The translations under genes were made by a program, and so were the position numbers. Below, one piece after another: positions 1 to 12,985 of a DNA stretch of 64,000 nt. Location: assembly GCA_023055505.1 (NCBI GenBank), contig JALIRH010000002.1, positions 26,046,437 through 26,110,436 of the forward strand, written 5' to 3'. Below the pieces are notes generated by a model that saw only the letters and a list, made by a program, of their open reading frames with translations, was not told the origin of the DNA and ran no database searches. The DNA comes from Callipepla californica brunnescens (Eukaryota > Chordata > Aves > Galliformes > Odontophoridae). The number at the start of each line of letters is the position of its first letter. Position 1 is the first letter of the stretch.

Positions 1-3000
1 ATTTCAGTCGTGCCTCTGAATGAACATAGAAGTATCAGTACCTGCATGCCCTGACTTTAATTTTGTCAGTAAATTGTCACCTTTTGATGCAAGAGTACAT
101 CTGCCAAGAATTCTATCGTCTGTATTGCTTCTCAGCTGTTGAGGATCCCCTCATCTCCCTGGGAAGGTATAGAAAATAGATACACTAGAAAAGGCACTGA
201 GTCCCCATAGAGTGTTTCACGTGTAACTCATATTTCAGAGCTGAGGTCAAGAAAGTGAGCATGGCTGTGTGTTGAGCCAGCATGTGCAATGGAGAGATGC
301 GTGAGGCCGGAGGAACAAGAAGGGGAAAGATGGTGATGCATTAATGTTCCTTGCACTCAGTGTCCCTTGCCATAAGCATTCAAAGAGTCAAAGATCCAAA
401 GCTTGCTGAGATCAGTATGTGTCTGTCCCTGTGGCAATGGAGTGGCAGGGACTGGCAGAGGCCTCTGAGGAAGTGCTGAGGTCCATATTCTGCTGGAGCA
501 TCCTTCCTGGGATGCCAGTGCTCAGCTTGTGTGCAAGACTCCCTGGGTGAGAGCACATTTCTTCTACTGACTTTAAGAAAAAGGCCCAGGGGAGCTGCTT
601 TCCTTATTGTTAAAGAAGTCAAAAGGTAGATGCACAACCTGCCATGTCACAGTATTTGCCAAACCAGCAGTTCCAGAGGTCAATTTGGGCCTTATTGAAG
701 CTGTTGTTCTAAACAGGGAAATAGCAACATTTCTGTTTTAGTTGTTCAGTTCAACAAATGGATTACAAAACCACATTTGACTTGAATACCATGGATGGTA
801 ACTCAGTTAATAGTACATTAAAAGAATCTTTAGGTTTTCAGTGTATTGTTCTGTCATTTATCTCTCTTCGTGGCTTGTCTGGGTTTAATGCAGTTTATCC
901 CATTTAGGAGCATTACTGAGATAAACTCCATTAAAGCAGGCATTATAGTCCTTGTTTTGAGTAGCACTCAAGGCCACTAGAAAATGATGCCTAAAAAAAC
1001 CCACCATGTTTCTTGTGGTCACTGTGATCACCACCAACTCTTACGCAGTGTAAGTCTGTCTGGTGTTTTTTTTTTTTTTACTTTAAATCCCAGAAATGCC
1101 TGTGAATTTTTTGATGTGGTCTGTGACATTTGAACTGGAATGTTTATCTCAGAATTAACAGTCTGTGTGCTTTCAATGCTAATACTTCTAAGAAATTGGA
1201 TATTCATTGCAAGACTTGTGGTTAAACGCTATTATTACTAACTAATGTTTTGCAAGGCTACCTTACTGGGGCTATTTTACTTTCTTTTACTTCATGGTGA
1301 GGCTTTGCAGGCATTCAGGTAGATGCATATTCTTCTCTGACAACTCTGACTTGAAAAGAGAAGTTTTCACCACTTGTACCAAGCCAGCAAATAGGACCAT
1401 TTCAGTCCCAGGCTGGTACAGGCAATTAAGATAATTTCCTCACATCATGTTTGAAGCACTGACATGTAATTCTATGACAAAGCCTCTCAGCACCTCTTTC
1501 CAGCACTTCTCTGCACTCAGAGGATGAGCAGCTGCTATTAAATGCTATTGCTTTTCGGGGGTGAATGGCCGTTTTAGGCTGTGTTATTAGCTCTGTGCAA
1601 ATGGGTGCATTTTCCAACCTATTGCACAGAGCTGATGTCACTGTTTTCTTTACAGGTTTTACTATTGTTCAGCAAAAAAGAAAAACATCAGTGAGAAAGC
1701 GAGTGTGTCTTGTTAGCGTTGGTGGGAATCCGTAATGAAGTGCTCCAAGGGCAGGGAACAGACCTCTCACCTTACAGGTGTGTGGAGTTGTCTGTCAGGA
1801 CAGGAGGGTCCTCATTTTACCAGTATTGCTGATTTTACATACTGTAGACGAATACCACTGTACCTGAAAGGAGGCACTTACTCTAGTCTTCATCTTTTAT
1901 TCTTGAAGACCAAAGTAGCCCATTCTTTTCGCAAACTTAGCGGCTGCAGTGTGAGAACTCAACAGTGACCTGAGGTCCTTTGAGCTACTTGTCAAAGCCT
2001 CAAAGCAGGCTGAATGCTTACTTTCACAAGCTTATTTCTATGTAGAGATTTTTAAAAATCTGCTTTTTTTTTTTATTATTATTATTTCCAACTCTAACTC
2101 CTCCAAAGGTGAAAGATGGCACAAAAGAGTGTGCCATGTGGAGCTTGAACAGAGATGTCTCTTGGCTTACCTCTCTACTGTTTTGTCACGGGCTATAGCC
2201 ATGCTCTCCCTGCCCCTTTTCCAGCCTTGTAGAGGCCCTGGCCATAGAACAACCACGGCGCAGCCTAGCTCAGGAACCTTTTAACCACGGCCTTCAAAGG
2301 CTAGCCCTGGCCCACAGCAGGTCATGTCTCATGCCTCTGAGATGGCACGAGCCAAGCGATGGCTGACAGCAGGGACAAGTGGCCTGGAGTGCCTTCTTTC
2401 ACTGACACAATCAGTTAGTTATTCAGGTTTTAAAAGAAAAGGAGCTTCATTCCGTAGAAGCTGTTAATAATTTTTACTTCACTGCTTCTCCATTCTTTCT
2501 ACCAACATAAACCTACTGAGTACAGAAACCCTTTTTGCCCTTTTATTCAAAAGCAGCCTGAGTGACTTAGTCTTTTCTTCCTTGGTTTGGGAGTTTCATG
2601 ATGAGCTGTGCTCTCTGGGGCTCACAGTCCTGCTCTGCTCGTACAGTTTGTTTTGTCTGGCCTGCTCAGAGTAGATAACTAACACCATAGATAAAATACC
2701 ATCAAGTTCCCACTCTTTACTGGTAGCTACACGTTAAGAATGTGCTTCGGAGCAGAGTAGCACTGGATTTAGTACTCAGCCAATCTCCACATTAATTTGC
2801 TTTTTACTGTTATTTTTATCCAGATAGTTGCCACAGATAAACTAAAAGGCATCTCACAACATTCAAACAACAAAAGATAACCAGATCACTGGAAGACATT
2901 ATCATAATAAAATCCATTTTATAATGTTTTCATCCTCATTTGTGAATTCCTGATAAACTGAGAATAAATTCCTGCAGTCTCCTTATTTAATTAATTTATA

Positions 3001-3530
3001 TGCTGTTTTAACAATGAATGAGGCTTTACTAAACCACAGGGACATAATCTTTGCCCTGAAGAGATTGTAGCTGAGGTTAGACACAACACATAACCAATGG
3101 CTTCAATAGACAAAGCAGGATTACACCAAACAAAAATGGTTTATATTGTGTATAATTGCAAACATTATGTGCTTGTGATAATGCTGTTATTTAGAAAAGA
3201 CCTGTTTATCACCCCTCAGCATGGTGATTATTAACAAAGCTCTGGAATAAAGTCATCATGAGTGTTTGCTTCAAACCAGAAAACCTTAAGACACTACTAA
3301 ATAATTATTCCTTTCATAAGAGCAATTATAATGGAGAGCTGGATTTGAGTCTTTAGTGATGTATTTGACATTATAGGTCTCCAGGGATCTTCATTTTTAG
3401 CCTTTTCCTCTAGGCTAGTGCCGTCAACTTTTCCTTCAGTGTTTTACTACTTGATGAAGGTAGAGCCTCTTGGATGCTCCAGCAGGACTTCCATGCTTTC
3501 TTTACCCTTCATTGTGGGTACACAGTAGAT

Positions 3531-4092
3531 AGAATCATAGAATCAGAGGTTGGTTTGGGCTGGAAATATTTTAAATGTGCTGTAGTCCAAGGGCAGAGTT
3601 GTCACCCACTAGATCAGGCTGCCCAGGGCCCGATCCAGCCTGGCCTTGAATGCTTCCAGGGGTGGGCTGCCACAGCATCTTCATGTTAGTTTTTTCCTAA
3701 TATCTTACACAAATCTATCCTCTTTTAGTTTAAAATAGTTACCTTTTGTCCTATCACTACACATAGAGTCCTTCTCCATCTTTCCCATAGAACTCTTTCT
3801 CTTCTCCAGGCTGAACAAGCCCAGCTCCCTCAGCCTTTCTTCACAGGAGAGGTGCTCCAGTCCTCAGAATATGATGATTCTTGTGGCCTCCTGTGGACTC
3901 ACTCTAGCAGTTTCATGTCCCCATCTTGAGCTGGGAATCTGAGAGTTGAATGCAGCTTTTTGTCTACCAGAACCCCGAAGTCTTTTTCCTCTGAGCTTCT
4001 CCAAATCTGTTCTCCACCCATCCTGTATTTGTGTGTGGGACTGCCCCACTCCAGGTGTAGGACCTTGCACTTGACCTTGTTGAACTTCTGTA
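3531..4092 (-). mobile_element. CR1 LINE 3' fragment
   Basis: It starts with the reverse-complement CR1 tail (agaatcatagaatca), followed by a diverged 'ggttggtttgggctgg' and then the usual body in order: the 'cccagggcccgatccagcctggccttgaatgc' area, 'ctcttttagtttaaaatagttaccttttgtcc', 'cttctccaggctgaacaagcccag' and 'aggagaggtgctccag'. About 560 bases survive, one of the longest CR1 copies in the window. It is 5'-truncated, as CR1 copies usually are, with no intact ORF. Confidence 0.92.
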
Positions 4093-7000
4093 AGAATTCA
4101 CTGAATTTTAAATAAAGGAGTGCCTTACCCCACCCATGGAGAGCTCTTTTTCTAGTATTTAGTTTGAAGTATCCACATCATGCTTTGTTTCCGGGAGTAA
4201 TCCCTAATTGTACACTACATCATTTTCTGAGTGTTCCTCAAGCAGAACAGGTGACCATCCTCGTGTAACTTAGACCAAGTCCTCAGGTTCTGTTTGGACG
4301 TTTCAGTTATTAGAGTAACTCTGGATGATTAACTGAGGTTTGGTCAGTTTCCAGATCTCATTCAGTCCTCAGAGCAGAGGAGCAGCTGACACATCAGGGG
4401 ACAGAGCAGTGTGGATAGGGTGGTGGGCATCAGGCTGGAAACCTCCCCTCCTGCTCATCCCCTTCTGCAGAAGCTCTTGTTTCCCCCTGGTAAATTGCTC
4501 AGATACAAAAAAGGGTTAGTGTATCCCACAGGCTTTTTGTGTGGCTAATTAGTCAATATTTACACAGCTCTGTGAAAATGCTTTAGAAGTGCCAATTATG
4601 AATTATAATTATCTTGCAAAGATGATTGGGAATCCACATTGGCATGTTGAGTCAGGCCATGGGAGGAAACCTTTCAAATAATGTCTCTTATTTAAATGCC
4701 TTACCTATTCCTTATCTCTTGCTTGCTTTTTTTAAAGGATGATGAGAAGCATTAGTTTACCCTCCGGAAAGATCAGGTCTGGCTGTTTTTAATAATGAGA
4801 TATGTACTTAGTCACAGTAGGTAAATTTGCAAACCGAGCAGGACACACTCAGAGATCGATTCTGTCTGTTCAGCAGATGGTTTTACACCATAGGCATCAG
4901 GATGAGCCTGCTGAGACTTTAAAACAAACACTTGTAAGTAACATTGCCACAAGCCTGTTAATATAGTGGCAATTCCTATTTTAAACTCCGCAGAGCTACT
5001 ACTTTATTTATATCCTATCTATTTACTGAAGTATAATAGATTTGCTCTGAAAAGATAGTAAATCTCAGCAGATTTATGCTGAAGGCTGACATTTAAGTGT
5101 CAGCTGACTTTCACAAGGTGGTAACTAATGCTTAGCACTAACCACAGGGTAGCTGGGTATATTTTCATAGCAGCACACCAGTGATAAAGGCAAAGGAAGA
5201 TCAGCCTGAACAAAGAAATAAACGGTGTGACTTCTTGAAATTCCAGGAAATTGTGTTGCAACAAGAATATTTTTATATTTTCTCTAAGGTCTCAGTATTT
5301 TCTTGTACCTTCATAATTGTTTTTTTCTAGTCTCACTAACTGGATAATAAAAGGCTTTATTATTTATTTTGCTTTGGTATAACTTAATAGGGGAAATAAT
5401 TGCTTCTATTGCAATTTTTGTGCTTTAGCATGTAGAAACATACATATGCTAATAGGGCATTAGCTAAAAAGAAACCTAGAGTTGCATGTAATTCCACAGA
5501 GGGGACCACATTCTGCTTTCAGTTTCTGTATGACAGCAATTGAGAACAGAATGGGGCCAGAAGTTCCCTGCGTACCTATCTCTTTACAGTAAGATAAAAT
5601 TTTAATGGGGAAAATGTACAGGGAAATGAATATTTTGTTTAAAAAGGCTTGTAAAGGGAGAAGAATGTGGTTTTGAATCAGTGTCTTTAGACAGTTTGTT
5701 AATTTTATGCTTATGCATGTCTTCTGCAGCTGCATGGGGATGTTTAACACGATGGTGCTATGAGCACACACATTGATTCTCCGCGGAAGGGTGTTAAATA
5801 TTCATACGATGGCCGGATCCATGTGGTTTTATCTGCTTCTCCTCTTCCTTACCCAGAGTCCAAAGCACCATCAGATAATTAAACATTTTAGGCTCTGTGG
5901 TGGAGTCTTTTGGAAAATCTGGTCATTTACTTTCTATCATGCCAACTGGAAAGGAGTGTGATCTTCTGGCATTGTTCTGCTTGTAGGAAATAAGTTTTTT
6001 GACCGAAATGTTTCATCCCTGCATAAATCCTTAAGGCTTTCTAATAAGGATTTAGTGGTAATAACATTCAGCCCTGACATAGGAAGTGATTTTAGAGGAA
6101 GATCTGTGTAGCATTTACGCACGTCATTACTGGCATGGGATTCAGCTGCACATTAAAAGTCTCGGATTTTGGGAAGTACCTGCAGGCATCCTCCAGCCCC
6201 ATTACAGTCATTGGACATGAAGGCCTCCATCAGCTGGTCTCACGTTGATTTTTGGCAAGCATGAGCCTGTAGGTTCTGTCCCATCCGCCAGCCAGGTCTG
6301 GGTGCCGTGGCTGTCCGGAGGAGTTCACAGTACACGTGATAGCTCTGTGTGTGCTGCAGGTCAGTGCTGGCAGCAGAGGCTGCGGGGCATTTGAGGTCAC
6401 CCCAGGGTGGCTCTCTGGCCTAAAGACATAAAGACAGGGCACTGGGAGCCTTTTTCAGTGCCACGGGTTGTGCCAGCCAGCCTCTGGCTGCTGTGCCAGC
6501 AAGAGCACAGATCTCCTGCCATTCCTGATCGAGTTGTCCATCCCCACTGCCAGCTCTGCCAAGCTGCTTCACAGAGCTGCCCCAGGAAATCTGGTGTCCC
6601 TGAGGCTCCATCGCTGGGCAGCAGCAGTGCACTGAGGTAGATCAGTGTTCTGAAGTGGGTCACACAGCTCTTTCCCAGACAGCAGTGGACACTCCATGGT
6701 AACTGGCTTGTTTCCTCCTCCCACTGGGCAGACCTTTGCATTTTTAGTTATCATTTTGCCTTTTCCTTGCCTTCGCTTCACCGGCCTTTGCCAGCAGTGC
6801 TGTCTTTGCCTGTTAGCATTTGTGTACCAGCTGCTGTGCTTTTTCTATTTTTTTTTTTTTTTCTTTCTGGCAGTTTCCATGCAGATTGTTTTTTGCATGG
6901 CCTCTTGCTTTTTTCGTGCTTGCTTTTTTCCCAAAACATTTTTGGTGCACATCAGCATTTTATCTGTTTGAATGCACTGGGGAACGATAGAAGTCATGAT

Positions 7001-7221
7001 TTATTTGGGTCAGCGCGTGCCTCTGCGTAACAATTCCAAACGGGGGATTTTTGTAAGAATAAAGACTCCCTCACTAGTCTGGATTCTCATTCTTGCCCAC
7101 ATACTAGCTCCCTTCTGCTATTTTTAGGCATGTGAAACTGGGATAAAGTGTGTGATGAGTCTTTCCCTTGTTTTTGCTTTCTTTCAACCAAGAAACTGGT
7201 TGGCATAGTCAAGAAATGTCT

Positions 7222-7349
7222 TATCTGGAGATGTTCAAGACCCGTCTGTGCAACCTGGGCTGGGGAGCTGCTTTGGCAGGGGGTTGGACTCGATGATCTC
7301 TAGAGGTCCCTTCCAACCCCTGCAATTCTGTGGTTCTGTGATTCCGTGA
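7222..7349 (+). mobile_element. CR1 LINE 3' end, short copy
   Basis: Sense-strand CR1 tail: 'ggttggactcgatgatctctagaggtcccttccaac' followed by 'attctgtggttctgtgattc'. Only about 130 bases remain. It resembles the copy at 38,587-38,686, including the preceding 'tgtgcaacctgggc..ggagctgc', so both probably come from the same CR1 subfamily. Confidence 0.92.
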
Positions 7350-10300
7350 AAGTCTTTCAGCAGAAGCAAAACTCAACTTACTTCTGCTGCCATCAAATTA
7401 ACCTGTAAGAGTTTCAGTTTTCAGTAACTAGTGGTCACCCTCTTGATTTGTGAATGCTTTCTTTAGAAAACTGCCCCATTAAGCTGTTTTCCATCTGCAG
7501 AATCTGATTACTTTACAATAAAACTGTCTCCCTGAGCAATGGAAAAGAAAGAAGAGAGGTTTGTTCATTGTTTGCATTAGGTTATCCCTTAAAATGAGTA
7601 TGAGGAGAGTGTTACATCAGGCGTGAGCCTGGCAAATGGTTCAGAGCATAAAGATAAGGCAGATGAAACACTGCTTGGTGAAGGAAAATCAGACCTAACA
7701 GAGTATCGTGAAAGTGATGTAATGGTGAACTGTGAAAGATAACTAGCTGCTGAAAGTGGGGAGTTTATTCTAGCAGTGTATGGGCTTCAGCTGACTTCTC
7801 ATTATCAAATGTATGTTTGTCTCGTGAGTTACTTGGTTCACATTTTAGGCAAGCTATCCTATTGTTTTGTCCCAGTCTCCTCTTTCTGAGGCAGTGTTAT
7901 CATGTATTTCTTGTCATCAGCCCTGTTTGTTTCTGATATGCTCCACCTTTTCCCACCACTTGAGTATCCAAATGTGAATGGGCCACAAGCAAAGCGATCA
8001 GTGATTGGTATCAGTACTGGCAATTCTCTCAGGTCTTCATGCATGTTTGACTCCTATATTAACATAGTCAATTATTTGGGGAAAAGTGATGTAAAAACAA
8101 AGATGGTGGGAAATATTCAGCTAACTGTGGGGCAGCTGTGCCTTGCTGGATGTAAGCACCGAGTCCTCCGGGTGGGGGTGGGCGGAGGATGGGTGGTGGC
8201 TCATAGAGCAGTGCTGAAGATGGGTGGAGCTGCAGCAGCAGCAGCCAGGCCTGCCGGTGGGAGGAAGAGTGAAGATGGATTTCTGTGGGATGCAAAAGTA
8301 ATACCTGGGTCTGCACAAATCTGAAAAATGGAGGAAGAAAAGGCAGACGGGTTATCAATTGTGGGAAGCGATGCGATGCTCCCCATGTCTTGCCTACCAG
8401 CAATTGCTGTCTGTCGTAATGCTTTGGTGGTTCTTCACTCAGAGCAGAAGTAAAAGTTTCTGCAGCAGGGGTGTTGTATTTATCTCTGCAGTGGAACACT
8501 TGTAGGTCTGCCTGCTAAGGTTGTGCAAACGACAGCAGCAGGGCAGAGCATGGAGGCAGGGGAAGTCTCACAGCATCAGCACTTACATTGCAGAAAAACT
8601 GATGCCGATGGGCAGCAAAATGAGCAAACTGGAGCAAAGGGAAGAAGAATCATGTATTTTCTTTTAGTCAGTTGACTGTGAATGAATAAATTCAAGTTTA
8701 CAAGCTGAAGGCCCAATTCTGTCTTCCTATTTTTGCTTAGAAGAAAAGAGATGTTGTTTTTTTTATTATTATTATTAGAAATTATGATTATTCTCATTGA
8801 GGAAATGCTCTGTTTATTCCAAGCTCACGTTACAAAGTGGTAGTACAGGATATTCAGACTAGGGATTTTCCTTGCAATCATTCTAGAAGGTATTCTGTTC
8901 ATGAAGCCCATTTCCCTTCACAGGTGTTTTCCTGCTGGGGCTCTTCAGCATAGATGTCTCCGTCAGATATCCAGAAGTCAGGAGAAAGAGCCCAGGAATA
9001 TGACAGGCAACTGGCTTTGCTGGATGTATACATGCAATATTCATACATAGCTCTGTGGAGAGTTTCCTCTCTGCAGTGCATGAACCAAACATCTCAATTA
9101 AACCTCGAAGGAGAAGACCTGTTTTTCATTAGCTGTGAAGACATTCAGAATTGCATTAGTTGCAGTTCATTAGATCTTATAATCATATTTGCTGTGAAGG
9201 AGCGGGTTGAGGGGTTTGGGTGTGCGTGGAGGGAGCCCTGCTTGTAGATCATTCCCAGAGGACCACAGATTAGCTTTTACTGCCTCAGTCCATTGGGAGT
9301 AAGCCCAGAGCTTTATGTTTCCCTCTTCAAGCAGGAAAGCAGGAGATAAAATGCCAGGAAGCCATTGTGGGGGCAGGAAGGGGTTTGATTGGTTTTGTCT
9401 TGTTACCCCCTCAGTGTGGAGGTGATGCTGCAGATGTTCAGGAATTTGGCATTGCCCTGTCTCTTTCCCTGGTCACCACTTCCAGCTGTAGCAGTGGAGT
9501 GACATCATCGTTCTGTCCTTGGAAAGAAACTGCAATTAAATGGAAGAGCAGCAGGAGGCTATTGAATCTGTGAGTGCTGCTCTCACCATGCTAATGCCCA
9601 GTCATGGTTTCCATTTGGTCATTGTCAGCCAACTCAACTGAATGTGTATGAAGACAGGAATTCAAACTGGTGTCTGTGGCATGTCACAAACCATTAGTCT
9701 CTCTTGCTCCTCTCTATAGATATCTCCCAGTTCTAACTGTTGAAGAGTTTCTGGTCTAGTCTGTAAGAGGACACTAGATGTGGTCAGGATGGAAGGTTCC
9801 TGCTCCCTGCAAACAGAAGTTAGTCTCTGCCAACTGCACAGAGCATGTAGGCAACCAGTTGAGACTACTTATAATGACTGAAGCTAAGTAAGGCAACAGC
9901 TCCCCTCAAGAACAGCCAAGCTGTGTTTCCAACTTCAAGGAGCTCCTCTTGGTTCTCTTCTCTCCTAAAGGTCTCTTCAGCAACCACCAAAGCATTCTCT
10001 GTTTTGGGCTATTTTTCGTGAGAAATTAATTATATGGAGATTCTTTAGTGTGCTGCATTGTCCTTAGATAAACGCTCCAGGATCTGTAGTGATGCAGAAG
10101 GCCTTGCATATGTGTGTATGTGAATTTTGTTTTTAAAGATGGCATTTTTAATGGAACACCAGTGCTAAGATGAAAAATGGCTTTACTGACTGGAATTTGA
10201 ACCGAAAGGAAATCTTCTGCTTTATAAAAATGTATGACAGTGTGAACACTTCTTTTTTAATTAGCTAAATCACTGCTGCTTCTCTTGTTGGAGGATATCA

Positions 10301-12419
10301 CAGGGCTCAGTTCTCACTAAATCCTTCTTTGAGATTATTTAATCTCAAACATAACAAGTCCTTCTGATGTAATTTGTCCTTTACCTCCACAGACCCTCTC
10401 TTGTCTTCCCTCCTTTCATCTTCCATATCTATAAACTACATGCCAATGTTGGCACTCATTAATCTGGACTTGTTAGATTTAAAATTCTTTTGCTTTGGTT
10501 TTCCAGAACTGGTTTTGATGTGCTTCATTTTAGAGGGACCTCAGTGAAGATGCATTAAGAGGCTGTAATATCCAGACACGTTGATACAAGGCATTTTTAA
10601 ATGTCTCAGCTAAGGTAATCTCAGCACATGCCCTTAAGCGTTGTGGAAGTTAAGTATCTAGTCTGTGGAAGTCATCCAGTGTTCTCCTGTGGTGAGTACA
10701 GAGGTGAGACCTCTCAGCTGGGATCCTTTGGATAGTGCCTGTGTGAGCAGCAGCCTATTTTTAGAGATATAAATGTACAGAAGTCCCTCTATAGTCTTCT
10801 GTAGCACTGTTTCATCGCAGACAATCAGAACATTGTGTTTTGCTGCTGCATATTTTGCAAGCTTCCGTATCTTTGGAAGTTCAGGGTCCTTTAGAAGCTG
10901 GAGGTAGCCTCTAGAAAAGCACTGTCTGTCCACTGTGTTTTGTGGGCCCGATTCAGACATCAGATTGCCATGGGTTTCAGAGGTCTCCTAGGTCAGATCG
11001 CAGAGGCAGTCTCTGTGTGTGTGGCTGCTTTCCCGGCTAGGGGCAATTTCTCTATTTCCATGATTATTACCTGAGTTTGCTCAAACCACTTTATGTAGAA
11101 TGTTACTGCACTGCAGAAGCTAAAAGGGGACTTGGCGTGGTAGAATTATAACCAGCAAAGTGTAGTTATAAACAGGCTGTGGTTAGTATGTTCCCGGAAA
11201 AGCGCAGCTATCAGGAATATTAGTGTCAGAGCTGGAAAACACTTCACAAAGACAGCTTTCATTTCTATATGCTATAAAGTATGCAGTAATCGTGGTCTAA
11301 TTACCTCACTGCAGCCAGAAAGCAATATGGGATATTGTGGGGGTGTGGGAAAGAGAATAATAGGCCACAATTAAGCTGTAGTCTTTGGCATGGTCACTCA
11401 TCGGATAAAGCTTTTCAGCTGTAGCGTTCAAGACAGTCATTACTTGGCTGCCAAAGCCTGGGGAAAATATGTGGTGGAGTTCCTGCAAGCTGTCTGACAG
11501 AGCCTTCATTATCAGTTTATCCACTGGCAGCTGCCCAGGCCACACCAATGCTCTGTGCTCAGAAGCTGTGTCCTCAGCGCTGCCCCAGTCCCTGCCCGTG
11601 CTGGGGTTCTCACATCAGTGATGTGGGGTGAGCTCTGAGCTGCTGGTTTTAAAATGGGTTTGCTTAGGACATGGTTTATACTACAAGATGCCTTCAGTGC
11701 AGGTGTGCGAGTATCTGGCTGTACACAGAAGAACCTTGTGGATGTGGCAACTAGACGTGCTAGCTGCAGGACAGGTTGGGTGTGTAATTATGCACATTTA
11801 TTAGCCCCTGGATGTGGGCTATGCTTTGCTGGGGCATAGTCATGTTCACATGCAATTATGCTCTCCCTGCTTTGGAAATTCAGCTTTACAGTCTGCTGGA
11901 AAACCTTGCTGGGGACATCTCTCATTTTCTAAAATCCTCCATCGTTTTAATATGAAAGACTGTGTCCTTCAAGCAAGCTTTTGAATACACAGACCTAATT
12001 GTTTGTATAACCATCCTGATTTTTCCCACTTTCCAAAATGTCTTTTTGAGCATGCCTACAGTACGGGGTTATGTGCAGTTAGGAGCTCTGGAGCATAGGA
12101 AGGGTTGAGAAATGGGAGCTACAGAGGAGAAGAGAGCTGTGACGGAGTGAGTAGAAAGAAAGCCACGAAGAGGGAGTTGAGGAGGCACCATGTGATGTTG
12201 TTTGGGATGCACTGAAGTATAGCTTTGTGATGCAGATGTGCAAGTGGCAGATTTTATGATGAACTAATAAACTGTAGAAGCAGAAATCAGTTCAACTTTG
12301 AACATGTGGGGCTTGAGGTGACAGGGTCTGACAGCAAGAGTGAGTTGCATGGAACAGGAGTACAGGTTGCAGTGTGCATCAACATTTACTGAGGCAAAGG
12401 CCTTTTCTAATGTTTTCTC

Positions 12420-12615
12420 AATCATAGAATCATTTGAGTTGGGAGGGAACCGTAGAGGTCATCTGGTCCAGCTCCACTGCCGTGAACAGGGACACATACA
12501 GCTAGACGAGGTGCTCAGAGCCCTGTCCAGCCTGACCTTGAATGTCTCCAAGGATGAGGCACCCACCACCTCTCTGGGCAATCTGTTCCAGTGCCTCACT
12601 CCCTTAATAGCAGAG
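12420..12615 (-). mobile_element. CR1 LINE 3' fragment
   Basis: Begins with the reverse tail 'aatcatagaatcattt', then 'gttgggagggaaccgtagaggtcatctggtcc', 'gctcagagccctgtccagcctgaccttgaatg' and 'cacctctctgggcaatctgttccagtgcctcac'. About 195 bases. The open frame crossing it (12,340-12,660) is only the repeat. Confidence 0.93.
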
Positions 12616-12860
12616 TTACATGGTTTCAGAGAGACTTGGCTTCCCTACAGGGAGTCTTAAGATTTAAAAAGGGTTAAAAGTGAGCAGCAGTTTGGGACTG
12701 CTCAGTTTTAAGTCTGTTTTTTCATTATAGGGCACACCCAGATCCTTTGATAAGCCAGTTGTGATTTCTGTAAAAGTAGATACAGGCAGGGGGGATTAGA
12801 TCAGGACCTCATCAGTCTGCTGTTTCACAGAGCAGAAGTATGAGCTACTTGAAGTCTTAC

Positions 12861-12985
12861 AGAATCACGGAATCGTAGGGGTTGGAAGGGACCTCTAGAG
12901 ATCATCGAGTCCAACCCCCTGCCAAAGCAGCTCCCTACACCAGGTAGGGAAGACAACCTCAGCAAGGCTTGTCTTGACAGCCTAC
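12861..12985 (-). mobile_element. CR1 LINE 3' end, short copy
   Basis: Reverse tail 'agaatcacggaatcgtagg', then 'ggttggaagggacctctagagatcatcgagtcc' and 'aaccccctgccaaagcag'. It lies about 250 bases from another minus-strand CR1 (12,420-12,615). The two differ in sequence, so they are separate insertions of different subfamilies rather than a duplication. The right boundary is approximate. Confidence 0.9.

Noticed and set aside
7902..8499. Overlapping ORFs on both strands (140 codons plus, 143 codons minus)
   Set aside because: Each is the shadow of the other around a GCAGCAGCAGCA stretch. No domain, no flanking splice sites and no homologue recognised.
12340..12660. 106-codon plus-strand ORF
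   Set aside because: Most of it is the antisense strand of a CR1 fragment (12,420-12,615).
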